A program made the translations under genes and the position numbers. Below are positions 35,396 through 44,428 of a DNA stretch of 64,000 nucleotides, one piece after another (within the stretch, counting starts at the first letter, position 1; each line of letters starts with the position of its first letter). The DNA lies in contig NZ_VDRC01000002.1 of NCBI RefSeq assembly GCF_007667425.1, positions 1-64,000 of the forward strand, written 5' to 3'. Under the pieces are notes generated by a model. It worked only from the letters and a program-made list of their open reading frames with translations, made no database searches and was not told where the DNA came from. The DNA is from Microbacterium sp. 1.5R. Its GTDB lineage: Bacteria; Actinomycetota; Actinomycetes; Actinomycetales; Microbacteriaceae.

Positions 35396-36092
35396 TTCCG
35401 CGAACCGCGACGGACGACTCGGCGTCGGAGTGATCGGTGCAGGGCGCGTGGGTCCGGTGATCGGGGCGGCGCTCGCGGGCGCTGGCCACGCCGTCACCGG
35501 CATCACCAGCGGATCCGACGACGACCGCGCCTCGGCGGTGCTGCCGGGCGTCCCTGTCCTCGATGCTCTCGAGGTGGTTCGTCGCAGCGAGCTCGTGGTG
35601 CTCGCCGTGCCTCACGACGAGCTGCCGTCGCTGGTGGCCGGCATCGCCGAGGTCGGCGGCTGGCAGATCGGTCAGCTCGTGCTGCATACCGACCCCGGTC
35701 ACGGGATCGAGGTCCTGCGCCCGGCGGCGGAGCGCGGGGCGATCCCGCTGGCGGTGCACCCGGCCATCACGTTCACCGGCACATCGATCGATCTGCGTCA
35801 GCTGCAGGCCGGCTACGCGGCGGTGACCGCACCGTCCGCCGTGCTTCCGATCGCGCAGGCGCTCGCCGTCGAGATGGGCTGCGAACCGGTCGTCATCGCC
35901 GAGGGCGATCGTGCGGCCTATGCCGATGCGATCCAGACGGCGACCGAGTTCTCCCGATCGATCATCGCGCAGTCGACCGCGCGATTGAGCGAGATCGGCG
36001 TCGACAACGCGGGTGGCTTCCTGTCGGCGCTCGTGCAGTCGACGGTCGAGCGTGCCCTGCGCGATGCCTCGGGCACGCCACCGCTGCTCTGA
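35388..36092 (+). CDS. Rossmann-fold / DUF2520 oxidoreductase-like protein
   Basis: A 234-residue protein. The N-terminus has the NAD(P)-binding motif VGVIGAGRVGPVIGAALAGA, followed by LVVLAVPHDELPSLVAGIAE and LAVHPAITFTGTSIDL, and a helical C-terminal DUF2520 domain (AIQTATEFSRSIIAQSTARL). In many actinobacteria such proteins precede pantothenate genes, but none is here. The GTG start overlaps the preceding stop by 8 bp. Confidence 0.82.
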   Translation: MSDSANRDGRLGVGVIGAGRVGPVIGAALAGAGHAVTGITSGSDDDRASAVLPGVPVLDALEVVRRSELVVLAVPHDELPSLVAGIAEVGGWQIGQLVLHTDPGHGIEVLRPAAERGAIPLAVHPAITFTGTSIDLRQLQAGYAAVTAPSAVLPIAQALAVEMGCEPVVIAEGDRAAYADAIQTATEFSRSIIAQSTARLSEIGVDNAGGFLSALVQSTVERALRDASGTPPLL

Positions 36093-36106
36093 CCGATCAA
36101 CCGTCG

Positions 36107-37945
36107 TCAGCGACCGCCGGAGAACCCGCCGCCGCCACCGCCGCCCGCGAAGCCTCCGCCGAACGATCCACCTGAGCTCGACGAACTGCTCGCGCTGGGG
36201 GCCGAGTAGCTCGCCGCGGCGTGCGAGGTGGCGGTGAAGGCGGCGAGCTGGGCGTGGAAGAAGGGCGAGCCGGGGTCGCCGATCCAGCCGGCCCCGCGCT
36301 GCGCAGAGGCGTAGGCGTTCTCGAGCACGGCGCCCCACTCGGCCTCCATGCCGAAGAGCATCGCGTAGGGGAGCAGTCGCTCGTACACGACCACCACATC
36401 GGCGCCGCCTTCCTGCCGGCGGTCGGCCCCCGAGTACGACTGCAGCATCTGCAGACGGTCGGCCTCGGCGACGCGGACGAACTCCCTGACGCCCTGGAGG
36501 TACTCGTGCTCGCGCGCTCCGGCAGGCGTGAGCACTGCGTGCGTCGAGAAGGCGTAGAAGCTCGAGATCAGGACGAGCACGACGCCGAAGGCTACGGCGA
36601 CGAACGCGGGGATGGCCGTGATGCGGCCGGAGATGAGGCCGGACAGCCCGATGGCGAAGCCGGCCAGGACCAGCGCGAGCGCGATCGACTGCAGGATGAC
36701 GGCGCCGCGACTACGCGCCCTCGTCGTCAGCCCCCGCGCGGCGGCTTCGGCCGTGCCGCTCCCGGTGAGAGCGGTCATGCGCGCGGCGAAAGCCTCGCTG
36801 GACGACGGCAGGTCGGCCACGCCGTCGGCATCCGCCTCGGCGAAGAGGGCGTCGAGGGCTTCGACATCGAGGTGATCGGGGATTCGCGCTCCGGGGAGGC
36901 GACGGAGACGCGGTTGCTCGGCATCCGCACCCTCCTCGATGCGCAGGGTGCCGCGGACGGCGAGGTGGACGATCTCGGCCGGCACGGGGTTTTTCGCGCC
37001 GGGGATGATCGCTGCGGCGAGCAGCGGCGGCATCGAATCGGGGACGTCGTACTGGGCGACGATGATGCCCGTCGCTCGCCGCCGCCTGCGGCGGAACGCC
37101 GCCACCGCGAACCAGCTGCCGATCGAGAGTCCGATCGCGCCGACTCCCGCGATCGCCGGAGCCACGTCGGTGACGGGATCCGGTTGCCGCGCGGTCGGCT
37201 GCGTCACCGTCCCCGAGGCGAAACCGACGGCGACGGTGACTCCTTCGCCGGCGGCGAGGGAGTCCTGCTCGATGCGGAACGATGATGCGTCGGAGCCGGG
37301 GAGGAATGCGCACTCGTCGCGCGACCCCGAGGCTCCCAGGTAGCAGCGGGCGTCTCCGGAGAGGCGGTCGGAAAGCGTGCGGTCGAAGACGATCTCGGCA
37401 CGGAACGACTCGATCGGCTGCGTGCTGTCGAACGGGAGAAGATCCCAATAGAACTCGTCCGCTCCGTTGTCGGCCGCGAGCATGACGTCTTGCATCTCAT
37501 ATTCGATGACGTACGTCGTCAGCCCCCGGACGAAGTCGTCGTCGCCCGTGAGGATGTACAGCACGCCGTCGTCTTCGTCCGTCTCGTACGGAACGGCCGC
37601 ACCATCCTCGTCGGTGACCGAGACGACTCGCGGATCGATGCGGGCGTTCTCGTAGCTCGTCGGCAGGCCTCGCACGATGCCGCGGTTCTGGTCTGCGTCG
37701 GGGAAACGCGCCGTCAATGTCTCGGTGACGTGCATGCGGGAACGCCCCTCCGCGTCCAGCCCGACCTCGTAGCGGGCGTCCCAGGAGGCGTAGGAGAAGT
37801 CGTCGACATCGGCGCCGACCGCGGCGGGGACGGATTGCGCGGCGGCTGCCGGAACCGAGGCCGAGGCAGCGGGTGCCGGCGCGAGCGCGACCGTGCCGCT
37901 CAGAACGATCGCGGCGAGAGCGGGGGCGTAGCGGGTGGCTGCCAT
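36107..37945 (-). CDS. DUF2207 membrane protein with Gly-rich C-terminus
   Basis: A 612-residue protein with a signal peptide (MAATRYAPALAAIVLSGTVA), an extracellular beta-rich DUF2207 domain (about 45-260) containing RMHVTETLTARFPDADQNRG, a helix near 265-285, two helices near 425-475, and a C-terminal Gly/Ser tail. Function of the family is unknown. The ATG is 6 nt after a reverse TAGCCT box (37957-37952), so the mRNA is likely leaderless. Confidence 0.85.
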   Translation of the reverse strand: MAATRYAPALAAIVLSGTVALAPAPAASASVPAAAAQSVPAAVGADVDDFSYASWDARYEVGLDAEGRSRMHVTETLTARFPDADQNRGIVRGLPTSYENARIDPRVVSVTDEDGAAVPYETDEDDGVLYILTGDDDFVRGLTTYVIEYEMQDVMLAADNGADEFYWDLLPFDSTQPIESFRAEIVFDRTLSDRLSGDARCYLGASGSRDECAFLPGSDASSFRIEQDSLAAGEGVTVAVGFASGTVTQPTARQPDPVTDVAPAIAGVGAIGLSIGSWFAVAAFRRRRRRATGIIVAQYDVPDSMPPLLAAAIIPGAKNPVPAEIVHLAVRGTLRIEEGADAEQPRLRRLPGARIPDHLDVEALDALFAEADADGVADLPSSSEAFAARMTALTGSGTAEAAARGLTTRARSRGAVILQSIALALVLAGFAIGLSGLISGRITAIPAFVAVAFGVVLVLISSFYAFSTHAVLTPAGAREHEYLQGVREFVRVAEADRLQMLQSYSGADRRQEGGADVVVVYERLLPYAMLFGMEAEWGAVLENAYASAQRGAGWIGDPGSPFFHAQLAAFTATSHAAASYSAPSASSSSSSGGSFGGGFAGGGGGGGFSGGR

Positions 37946-38016
37946 GCTTCGAGGCTACCCACGAGCGCTCCGATCCGCCGAGATCGAGCGGCTCCGAAGC
38001 GCTCCGCGCGCCTCGG

Positions 38017-38022
38017 TAGACT
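38017..38022 (+). promoter_or_regulatory. Putative lysS -10 box (TAGACT)
   Basis: TAGACT lies 26 nt before the lysS ATG. Transcription from about 38029 would include the CCGAGGAG ribosome binding site. Confidence 0.5.
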
Positions 38023-38048
38023 GGATGCGACTTTCCGAGGAGCCCCGA

Positions 38049-39575
38049 ATGACTGACGCGTCCGCCGCGCCCGAGCAGACCACCGACGCCACCGACGAGG
38101 ACGTGCACGAGCAGAAGGCCGTGCGCCTCGCCAAGCGCGAGCGACTGATCGCCCAGCGCGCGGATGCCGGAGGTGGAGCCTTTCCGGTCGGAGTGCCGGT
38201 GACGCACACCATTCCGGCGCTGCGCGCGGAGTACGGCGACCTCGAAGCGGGTGCCGAGACCGGAGTCCTCGCCGGGGTGGCCGGACGTGTGGTGTTCAGC
38301 CGCAACACCGGCAAGCTCTGCTTCGCAACGCTGCAGGCGGGCGACGGGTCGCGCATCCAGGCGATGATCTCGCTCGCGAACGTCGGCGAAGAGTCTCTCG
38401 CCGACTGGAAGGAGTACGTCGACCTCGGCGACCACGTCTTCGTGCATGGCGAGGTCATCTCCAGCCGCCGCGGAGAGCTGTCGATCATGGCCGACGGGTG
38501 GGCGATCGCGTCGAAGGCGATCCTCCCGCTGCCCAACGCCTACGCGGAGCTGAGCGAAGAGGGCCGCGTGCGCAGCCGCTATCTCGACCTCATCGTGCGT
38601 GAGCAGGCGCGGACCACCGTGCGTGCACGCGCTGCGGTCAACGCCAGCCTGCGTGCGACTTTCGCCGGGCACGACTACCTCGAGGTCGAGACGCCGATGC
38701 TGCAGGTGCAGCACGGCGGCGCGTCGGCTCGTCCGTTCGTGACGCACTCCAACGCGTTCGACACCGAGCTGTACCTGCGCATCGCGCCGGAGCTGTACCT
38801 CAAGCGCGCCGTGGTCGGCGGCATCGAGCGGGTCTACGAGATCAACCGGAACTTCCGCAACGAGGGCGCCGATTCCACGCACAGCCCGGAGTTCGCGATG
38901 CTCGAGGCCTACCAGGCGTACGGCGACTACCGGCAGATGGCCGAGCTGACGCAGGAGCTCGTCCAGCAGGCGGCCGTCGCCGTCTCCGGCTCGACGACGG
39001 TGACGTGGGCCGACGGCACCGAGTACGACCTCGGAGGCGAGTGGGACCGCATCTCGATGTACGAGTCGCTCTCGACGGCGTCCGGCCGCGCAGTCACCCC
39101 GCAGGACGCGGTCGAGGACCTGATCGCCTTCGCCGAGCAGAACGGTGTCGACCTCCCGGCGCAGGCCACGCACGGCAAGCTGGTCGAGGAGCTCTGGGAG
39201 CACTTCGTGAAGCCCGACCTCGTGCGGCCGACCTTCGTGATGGACTTCCCGGTCGACACATCGCCGCTCGTTCGCGAGCATCGCTCGGTCGAGGGCGTCG
39301 TGGAGAAGTGGGACCTCTACATCCGAGGCTTCGAGCTCGCGACGGGCTACTCCGAGCTCGTCGACCCCGTCATCCAGCGCGAGCGCTTCGTGGAGCAGGC
39401 GAAGCTGGCTGCGCGCGGCGACGTCGAGGCGATGCCGGTCGACGAGGAGTTCCTGCGTGCGCTCGAGCACGGCATGCCGCCGTCGGGTGGCATGGGCATG
39501 GGGATCGACCGCCTCCTCATGGCGATCACCGGTCTCGGCATCCGCGAGACGATCCTCTTCCCGCTGGTCAAGTAG
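38049..39575 (+). CDS. lysS: Lysine--tRNA ligase (class II)
   Basis: A 508-residue class II synthetase. The anticodon-binding OB domain (about 75-180) includes GVAGRVVFSRNTGKLCFATL; catalytic motifs are FLEVETPML-like YLEVETPMLQ, VYEINRNFRNEGADSTHSPE (motif 2) and GMGMGIDRLLM (motif 3). The ATG at 38049 follows GAGGAG. A hairpin follows the stop and is shared with the convergent DUF4192 gene. Confidence 0.96.
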   Translation: MTDASAAPEQTTDATDEDVHEQKAVRLAKRERLIAQRADAGGGAFPVGVPVTHTIPALRAEYGDLEAGAETGVLAGVAGRVVFSRNTGKLCFATLQAGDGSRIQAMISLANVGEESLADWKEYVDLGDHVFVHGEVISSRRGELSIMADGWAIASKAILPLPNAYAELSEEGRVRSRYLDLIVREQARTTVRARAAVNASLRATFAGHDYLEVETPMLQVQHGGASARPFVTHSNAFDTELYLRIAPELYLKRAVVGGIERVYEINRNFRNEGADSTHSPEFAMLEAYQAYGDYRQMAELTQELVQQAAVAVSGSTTVTWADGTEYDLGGEWDRISMYESLSTASGRAVTPQDAVEDLIAFAEQNGVDLPAQATHGKLVEELWEHFVKPDLVRPTFVMDFPVDTSPLVREHRSVEGVVEKWDLYIRGFELATGYSELVDPVIQRERFVEQAKLAARGDVEAMPVDEEFLRALEHGMPPSGGMGMGIDRLLMAITGLGIRETILFPLVK

Positions 39576-39582
39576 GACGTTC

Positions 39583-39608
39583 ACGACAGCCGGGTCTCAG
39601 GCTGTCGT
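39583..39608. terminator. Hairpin between lysS and the DUF4192 gene
   Basis: ACGACAGCC (39583-39591) and GGCTGTCGT (39600-39608) form a 9-bp perfect stem with an 8-nt loop; the right arm overlaps the last codons of the convergent gene. Confidence 0.65.
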
Positions 39609-40712
39609 CTCACGACGGAACGCCCACTCCGGGAGGAGTGCGGCGCCGATCATGGTCTCCAAGAGCGCGGCGAGCCCGTACTGCGGATCGATCTCCCTGA
39701 CCATTTCGAGGTACCTGCCCGCGTGACTGGATCGACCGAGCGCCCACGACAGCCAGGCCGCCGCCGTGAGCGGTCCCGGTCTCGATGCGCGAGGCGCTCG
39801 TGCCGCCGCCGCCCGGACGACGGCCAGGGCCTGTTCGAGGCGGTCGAGATCGGGCCGAGGACCGTGGCCGAGGAACACCTCGCCGAGGTCGTCGGGCACG
39901 GGCGTCCGTGCGGCGGAGAACTCCAGCTGCGCGTCGAGAGTACGGATCCCGTCGACGATGTCGGTCGCCCACTGGGTGATCGCGACGTCTCTCAGCAGGG
40001 GGCGGTCGAGGCACCAGAGCAGGGCGGCGGTGACGAAGGGCGGCAGGCTGCCGCCCGCGGCGAGCACGGACTCGAAGAACACCGGCACATCGTCGAGCAG
40101 CAGGATCGCGGCGAGCGCCTGCGGGTCGTTGCTGCCGGAGAGACCGCGGGAGGGGTCTCGGTCGAGCAGAGTCGTGATCTCGTGCAGCGCACGTCCGACG
40201 CGCTCGCGCTCCGCGAAGTCCGTGGACGGGAGGTCCGTGCCGGCGGACTGGTCGCCTGAGACATCGCCGATGCCGGGGATCAGAGGGGCCGGCTGGTCCG
40301 CGACAGGCTCGAGCGACGGCTCATCGACGAGGAAGCTGCCCCACCCGGAGGGGGTGACGCAGAGGGCGTCGACGATCTGCAGGCCCGCGTCCGCCGCGCG
40401 GCCGAGCACCACGTCGACCTCGACCGAGAACGGGAGCACCACGCCGTCCCTCGTGACCTGCGCCGCGTCGTCCGTGTAGACGACGAGGGCCACGGCATCC
40501 GTCCTCTCCACCCGCGAGACGAGCGCGATCGCCGTGTCGGCGTACGCGTCGAGGTCGACCTCGTCTCGGGGGAGATCGAGCCTCATCGCGCCCGAAGTGC
40601 GGGTGGCCTGGAAGGGCACCACGACCATGCTCTCGCGAGGGGTGAAGCCGGCGAGGGGTGGGACGAGGCGGAGGAATTCGGAGGAGCTGGAGGCGCGGAG
40701 CACGGTGGTCAT
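39597..40712 (-). CDS. DUF4192 protein
   Basis: A 371-residue soluble protein of the actinobacterial DUF4192 family: MTTVLRASSSSEFLRLVPPL, GFTPRESMVVVPFQATRTSG and the C-terminal PGPLTAAAWLSWALGRSSHA and TMIGAALLPEW. The function of the family is not established. The start at 40712 gives this canonical N-terminus; further upstream the frame shows no domain. A CACACT stands 6 nt before the ATG but is a poor -10. Confidence 0.82.
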   Translation of the reverse strand: MTTVLRASSSSEFLRLVPPLAGFTPRESMVVVPFQATRTSGAMRLDLPRDEVDLDAYADTAIALVSRVERTDAVALVVYTDDAAQVTRDGVVLPFSVEVDVVLGRAADAGLQIVDALCVTPSGWGSFLVDEPSLEPVADQPAPLIPGIGDVSGDQSAGTDLPSTDFAERERVGRALHEITTLLDRDPSRGLSGSNDPQALAAILLLDDVPVFFESVLAAGGSLPPFVTAALLWCLDRPLLRDVAITQWATDIVDGIRTLDAQLEFSAARTPVPDDLGEVFLGHGPRPDLDRLEQALAVVRAAAARAPRASRPGPLTAAAWLSWALGRSSHAGRYLEMVREIDPQYGLAALLETMIGAALLPEWAFRRETTA

Positions 40713-40824
40713 GGGGCGAGTGTGGTCGAGCCTCGGTGCTCCAACGCGCGATTCCACAGCGGGACCGGGGGATCCCTGGGAACCCGCGAATGTGCAGGAG
40801 CAGTGGCTCGCGTACCATGGAGGG

Positions 40825-40998
40825 ATGGAGAATTTCTGGCTCGCGGTCGCCTGGTCGATCCTCCCGACCGTCGGGGTGAGCGTGGTGTTCTTCTTCGTGC
40901 TCCGCGGAATCCTGCGGTTCGACCGCACCGAGCGCAAGGTTCACGCGCGCATCGAGGCCGAGGAGCGCGCCGCACGTGGGCTGCCCCCGCGCCCGTGA
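40825..40998 (+). CDS. Small single-pass membrane protein, 57 residues
   Basis: MENFWLAVAWSILPTVGVSV begins a single transmembrane helix (about 5-30), followed by a charged tail ending EAEERAARGLPPRP. The ATG follows GGAGGG and is also 6 nt after TACCAT (40813-40818). Small proteins of this form are common in Microbacteriaceae; function unknown. It lies just upstream of the cardiolipin synthase gene. Confidence 0.7.
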   Translation: MENFWLAVAWSILPTVGVSVVFFFVLRGILRFDRTERKVHARIEAEERAARGLPPRP

Positions 40999-41088
40999 GC
41001 GACGTCTGACCGGTCGGCTACTGTGTAGCGGAGACGGCGGGTTCAGCATCCGCCCCCCGCGATCCGCGCCGCGGGCGGAGAGGGAGCG

Positions 41089-42549
41089 ATGACCACGGAG
41101 ACCTGGGCCTGGTGGATCACCGCCTTCCTCCTGGTGCTGGACCTCGCAATCCGCATCACCGCGATCATCGTCATCCCGCGGAACCGCCGCCCGACCGCAG
41201 CCATGGCGTGGCTGCTCGCGGTGTTCTTCATCCCGTTCGTCGGCGTCTTCCTCTTCATCCTCATCGGGAATCCGCGGTTGCCGCGCGCCCGACGGCGCAA
41301 ACAGGATCAGATCAACGAGTACATCGCCGAGACCAGCGAGCACCTGCACTTCGGCACGCTGCGTCCGGACGCGCCGAGCTGGTTCCCGCCCCTGGTCGAG
41401 ATGAACCACCGGCTCGGCGCCCTGCCGATCTCGGGCGACAACGGCGCGCATCTGATCAGCGGATATCAGGAGTCGCTCGACGCGATGGCCGAGGCCATCC
41501 GCACCGCGCAGGACTACGTGCACGTCGAGTTCTACATCCTGCAGTCCGACGCATCGACCGACAACTTCTTCCGCGCCATGGAGGAGGCGGCCGATCGGGG
41601 CGTGCACGTGCGGGTGCTGCTCGACCACTGGGCCAACAGGTGGAAGCCGCGGTACGGGGCCACGATCGCGCGCCTCAACCGCATGGGCGCCGACTGGCAC
41701 CTCATGCTGCCGGTGCAGCCTTTCAAGGGCCGGATGCAGCGCCCCGACCTCCGCAATCACCGCAAGCTCCTCGTCGTCGACGGCAAGGTCGCCTTCCTCG
41801 GGTCGCAGAACGTCACGGACTCCACCTACAACCTGAAGAAGAACATCAAGCGGGGTCTGCACTGGGTCGACCTCATCGTCCGCATCGACGGACCGGTCGT
41901 GCTGAGCGTGAATGCGATCTTTCTCAGCGACTGGTACAGCGAGACCGACGAGGTGCTGCAGGAGATCGACATCTCGCATGCGGAGGCCGGTTCCGGCGAC
42001 CTCGACTGCCAGGTGGTGCCGTCGGGCCCGGGCTTCGAGGTCGAGAACAACCTGCGCCTCTTCCTCGGCCTGCTCTACGCCGCCAAGCAGAAGATCATGA
42101 TCGTCAGTCCGTACTTCGTGCCGGACGAAGCGCTGCTGCTCGCCGTGACCGCGGCGGTCGACCGCGGCGTCGAGGTCGAGCTGTTCGTGTCGGAAGAAGG
42201 CGACCAGGCGATGGTCTACCACGCCCAGCGCAGCTACTACGAGGTGCTGTTGCGGGCGGGCGTGCGCATCTGGATGTATCGCAAGCCGTTCATCCTGCAC
42301 ACCAAGAGCCTCACGATCGACGACCAGGTCGCGGTGATCGGGTCGAGCAACATGGACATGCGCTCGTTCGGTCTCAACCTCGAGGTGTCGATGCTCGTGC
42401 GGGGTGAGGAGTTCGTCTCCGAGATGCGCGGGGTCGAAGACGAATACCGCTCCCTCAGCCGCGAGCTCACGCTGGAGGAGTGGCTGCAACAGCCGCTGAG
42501 GTCGACGGTGCTCGACAACCTCGCCCGCCTCACCTCCGCACTGCAGTAA
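41089..42549 (+). CDS. cls: Cardiolipin synthase (phospholipase D superfamily)
   Basis: A 486-residue membrane enzyme that condenses phosphatidylglycerol to cardiolipin. Two N-terminal helices (about 5-60) precede two PLD domains with HxKxxxxD motifs: NHRKLLVVDGKVAFLGSQNV and LHTKSLTIDDQVAVIGSSNM. Length and layout fit bacterial Cls of the ClsA type. The start follows GGGAG. Confidence 0.92.
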   Translation: MTTETWAWWITAFLLVLDLAIRITAIIVIPRNRRPTAAMAWLLAVFFIPFVGVFLFILIGNPRLPRARRRKQDQINEYIAETSEHLHFGTLRPDAPSWFPPLVEMNHRLGALPISGDNGAHLISGYQESLDAMAEAIRTAQDYVHVEFYILQSDASTDNFFRAMEEAADRGVHVRVLLDHWANRWKPRYGATIARLNRMGADWHLMLPVQPFKGRMQRPDLRNHRKLLVVDGKVAFLGSQNVTDSTYNLKKNIKRGLHWVDLIVRIDGPVVLSVNAIFLSDWYSETDEVLQEIDISHAEAGSGDLDCQVVPSGPGFEVENNLRLFLGLLYAAKQKIMIVSPYFVPDEALLLAVTAAVDRGVEVELFVSEEGDQAMVYHAQRSYYEVLLRAGVRIWMYRKPFILHTKSLTIDDQVAVIGSSNMDMRSFGLNLEVSMLVRGEEFVSEMRGVEDEYRSLSRELTLEEWLQQPLRSTVLDNLARLTSALQ

Positions 42550-42600
42550 CGACTGGGCCGCACTTCGTCAACGGGCCTCCGGCGATCATTTCGCAATGGC

Positions 42601-42606
42601 TAGCCT
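42601..42606 (+). promoter_or_regulatory. -10 box (TAGCCT) for a leaderless lipoprotein gene
   Basis: TAGCCT ends 6 nt before the ATG at 42613, so the transcript would begin at the start codon itself. Confidence 0.5.
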
Positions 42607-42612
42607 GGGGAC

Positions 42613-43338
42613 ATGTCCTCTCCCCGGCTCGTCACCGCAACGCTGTCCGTCTTCGCCGTCGCGATCCTGCTCGCCGGGTGCACCAGGGGGCCGGGCGCGG
42701 GAGCCGGCGACACCACGTCAGACCCCTCCGCGGGCCCGGGGGCCTCGGACGAGTTCGACGACATGGAAGGCACGATCCTCGACGACGGCCGTCTGTTCGC
42801 CGTCGTCTCATGGGGCTCGTCCTCTTGCATCCCGCGGGTCGACGAGGTGACGGCCGACGGGCAGAACGTCTCCGTGACGCTCATCGACTCCGATGCCGAC
42901 GAGGTCTGCACCGCCGACATGGCTCCGCGTGCGAGCGTGGGCGCACTGCCCGAGGGCGTCGACCCGACGAAGGACGTCACGCTGCAGGTGACGTACGGCG
43001 ACCTCCAGGACGATGTCGACCTGGACGGCGACACCGCCTTCGGCGCGATGCCGGGGTCGTCCACCGAGTACACGCCGTCGGCGGGGTGGTTCGATGACTC
43101 GTCGCTCGTGCTGCTCACCTGGGGCTCGTCAGGCTGCCCGCCCGTGGTCGACAGCGTCGAGGGGGCCGGCAACACGGGAACGGTGACCTTCGCCACCGAC
43201 CCCGAGAAGATGTGCACGATGGACATGGCTCCGCGCGCGACCATCATCGCCTTCGACGACGATGCCATCGAGGACGAGGGCTTCACGCTCACCCTCGTCG
43301 GCGACTCGCTCGACGGCACGGTGCCGGTGCGTGGCTGA
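42613..43338 (+). CDS. Lipoprotein with two tandem copies of a Cys-containing domain
   Basis: A 241-residue protein with signal MSSPRLVTATLSVFAVAILL and lipobox LAGC (C20-C22 region). The mature part is a clear internal duplication: VVSWGSSSCIPRVDEVTADG with VCTADMAPRASV, and LLTWGSSGCPPVVDSVEGAG with MCTMDMAPRATI. Each copy has two Cys that could form a disulfide. No known family; likely surface exposed. Leaderless promoter pattern just upstream. Confidence 0.78.
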   Translation: MSSPRLVTATLSVFAVAILLAGCTRGPGAGAGDTTSDPSAGPGASDEFDDMEGTILDDGRLFAVVSWGSSSCIPRVDEVTADGQNVSVTLIDSDADEVCTADMAPRASVGALPEGVDPTKDVTLQVTYGDLQDDVDLDGDTAFGAMPGSSTEYTPSAGWFDDSSLVLLTWGSSGCPPVVDSVEGAGNTGTVTFATDPEKMCTMDMAPRATIIAFDDDAIEDEGFTLTLVGDSLDGTVPVRG

Positions 43339-43355
43339 CGGTCGCGTGGCGCGCG

Positions 43356-44354
43356 TCAGAGCGATGACACGGGGTGGCCGGCCGGCAGCGCCAGCAGCAG
43401 TGCCCCCGGGTCGACTCGACAGGTGATGCGGACAGCGGTGCCGAACTCGTCGCCGTCGAGCTCGATCGGCGTGGGTCGGTTGGCGGCCGCTTCAGCGATG
43501 GTGCCCCGGAAGTAGTGCACGGAGGCATCCCTGCCTCGACGATCGAGCACGCGTCGCCCGGCGCGGAACCGCCGGAGCACCGAGTTGTCCCACCAGATCT
43601 TGCGCCAGACGCCCAGCCACCCCAGCACGCCGGTCGGCTGGATCACCGCGAGGTCGAGCGTGGCATCCGTGATCGATGCGTCGGGGATCAGCGCAATACC
43701 GGCCGGCAGCGTGCCGCAGTTCGCGAAGAGGATGCTGTGCACCTTCGTCGTGTGCAGTCGCCCGTCGTCGACCTGGAACACCGCGCGGAACGGCTCGGCC
43801 GTCACGAGCGAGCGCGCAGCGCCGTCGACGTAGGCGATCCATCCCACCGAGCGCTTGAGGTCGGGACGGGTGTTCGCGATCATGTCGGCGTCGAGGCCGA
43901 TGCCGGCGAGCACGACGTACGCGTGCTCCTCCTCGTCGCCGTTCTCACGAGTCAGTCGCGCCCACCCGATGTCGATCGGATGCCGGAAGTCGCCCAGCGC
44001 CGCCCTGATCATGTCGTCCGGTCCGGCGAGCGGGAGTCCGAGATTACGAGCGAGGAGATTGCCCGTCCCGCTCGGCAGGATGGCGAGCGGGACGCCAGTG
44101 TTCGCGATCGTCTCCGACACGGCGCGCACCGTGCCGTCGCCGCCGGCCACGAGGATGACGTCGACACCGCGCTCGAGCGCCTGAGCGGTCGCCCGCTGAC
44201 CGGCATCCTGAACCGTCGTGGGGTAGAAGGCGGGGTGCTCCCATCCCGCCTCTCGCGACAGGTCGCGCACGCGAGCGCGGAGATCCTTCTCGGCGACCTT
44301 GATGGGGTTGTAGACGAGAGCGGCCTGTCGCCGGGCCGGGGAGCTCATCGTCAT
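43356..44354 (-). CDS. Lipid kinase of the diacylglycerol kinase family (YegS/DagK-like)
   Basis: A 332-residue enzyme with the nucleotide motif LVAGGDGTVRAV and LPSGTGNLLARNLGLPL, both signatures of DAGK catalytic domains, and a beta-sandwich C-terminal half. It likely phosphorylates a membrane lipid. The ATG lies 6 nt after a reverse TAGAGT (44366-44361), so it too appears leaderless, divergent from serS. Confidence 0.9.
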   Translation of the reverse strand: MTMSSPARRQAALVYNPIKVAEKDLRARVRDLSREAGWEHPAFYPTTVQDAGQRATAQALERGVDVILVAGGDGTVRAVSETIANTGVPLAILPSGTGNLLARNLGLPLAGPDDMIRAALGDFRHPIDIGWARLTRENGDEEEHAYVVLAGIGLDADMIANTRPDLKRSVGWIAYVDGAARSLVTAEPFRAVFQVDDGRLHTTKVHSILFANCGTLPAGIALIPDASITDATLDLAVIQPTGVLGWLGVWRKIWWDNSVLRRFRAGRRVLDRRGRDASVHYFRGTIAEAAANRPTPIELDGDEFGTAVRITCRVDPGALLLALPAGHPVSSL

Positions 44355-44360
44355 GGCGCT

Positions 44361-44422
44361 ACTCTAACGCCGTGGTGAGCGGCCTCCCGCCGCGCTGACG
44401 CGCCCGGGACTCGCCATAGACT
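44361..44422. promoter_or_regulatory. Divergent leaderless promoters of the lipid kinase gene and serS
   Basis: Reverse -10 TAGAGT at 44366-44361 and forward -10 TAGACT at 44417-44422, each exactly 6 nt from its start codon. The forward one has CTGACG at 44395-44400 as a -35 with 16-bp spacing. Confidence 0.55.
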
Positions 44423-44428
44423 TGGTGG

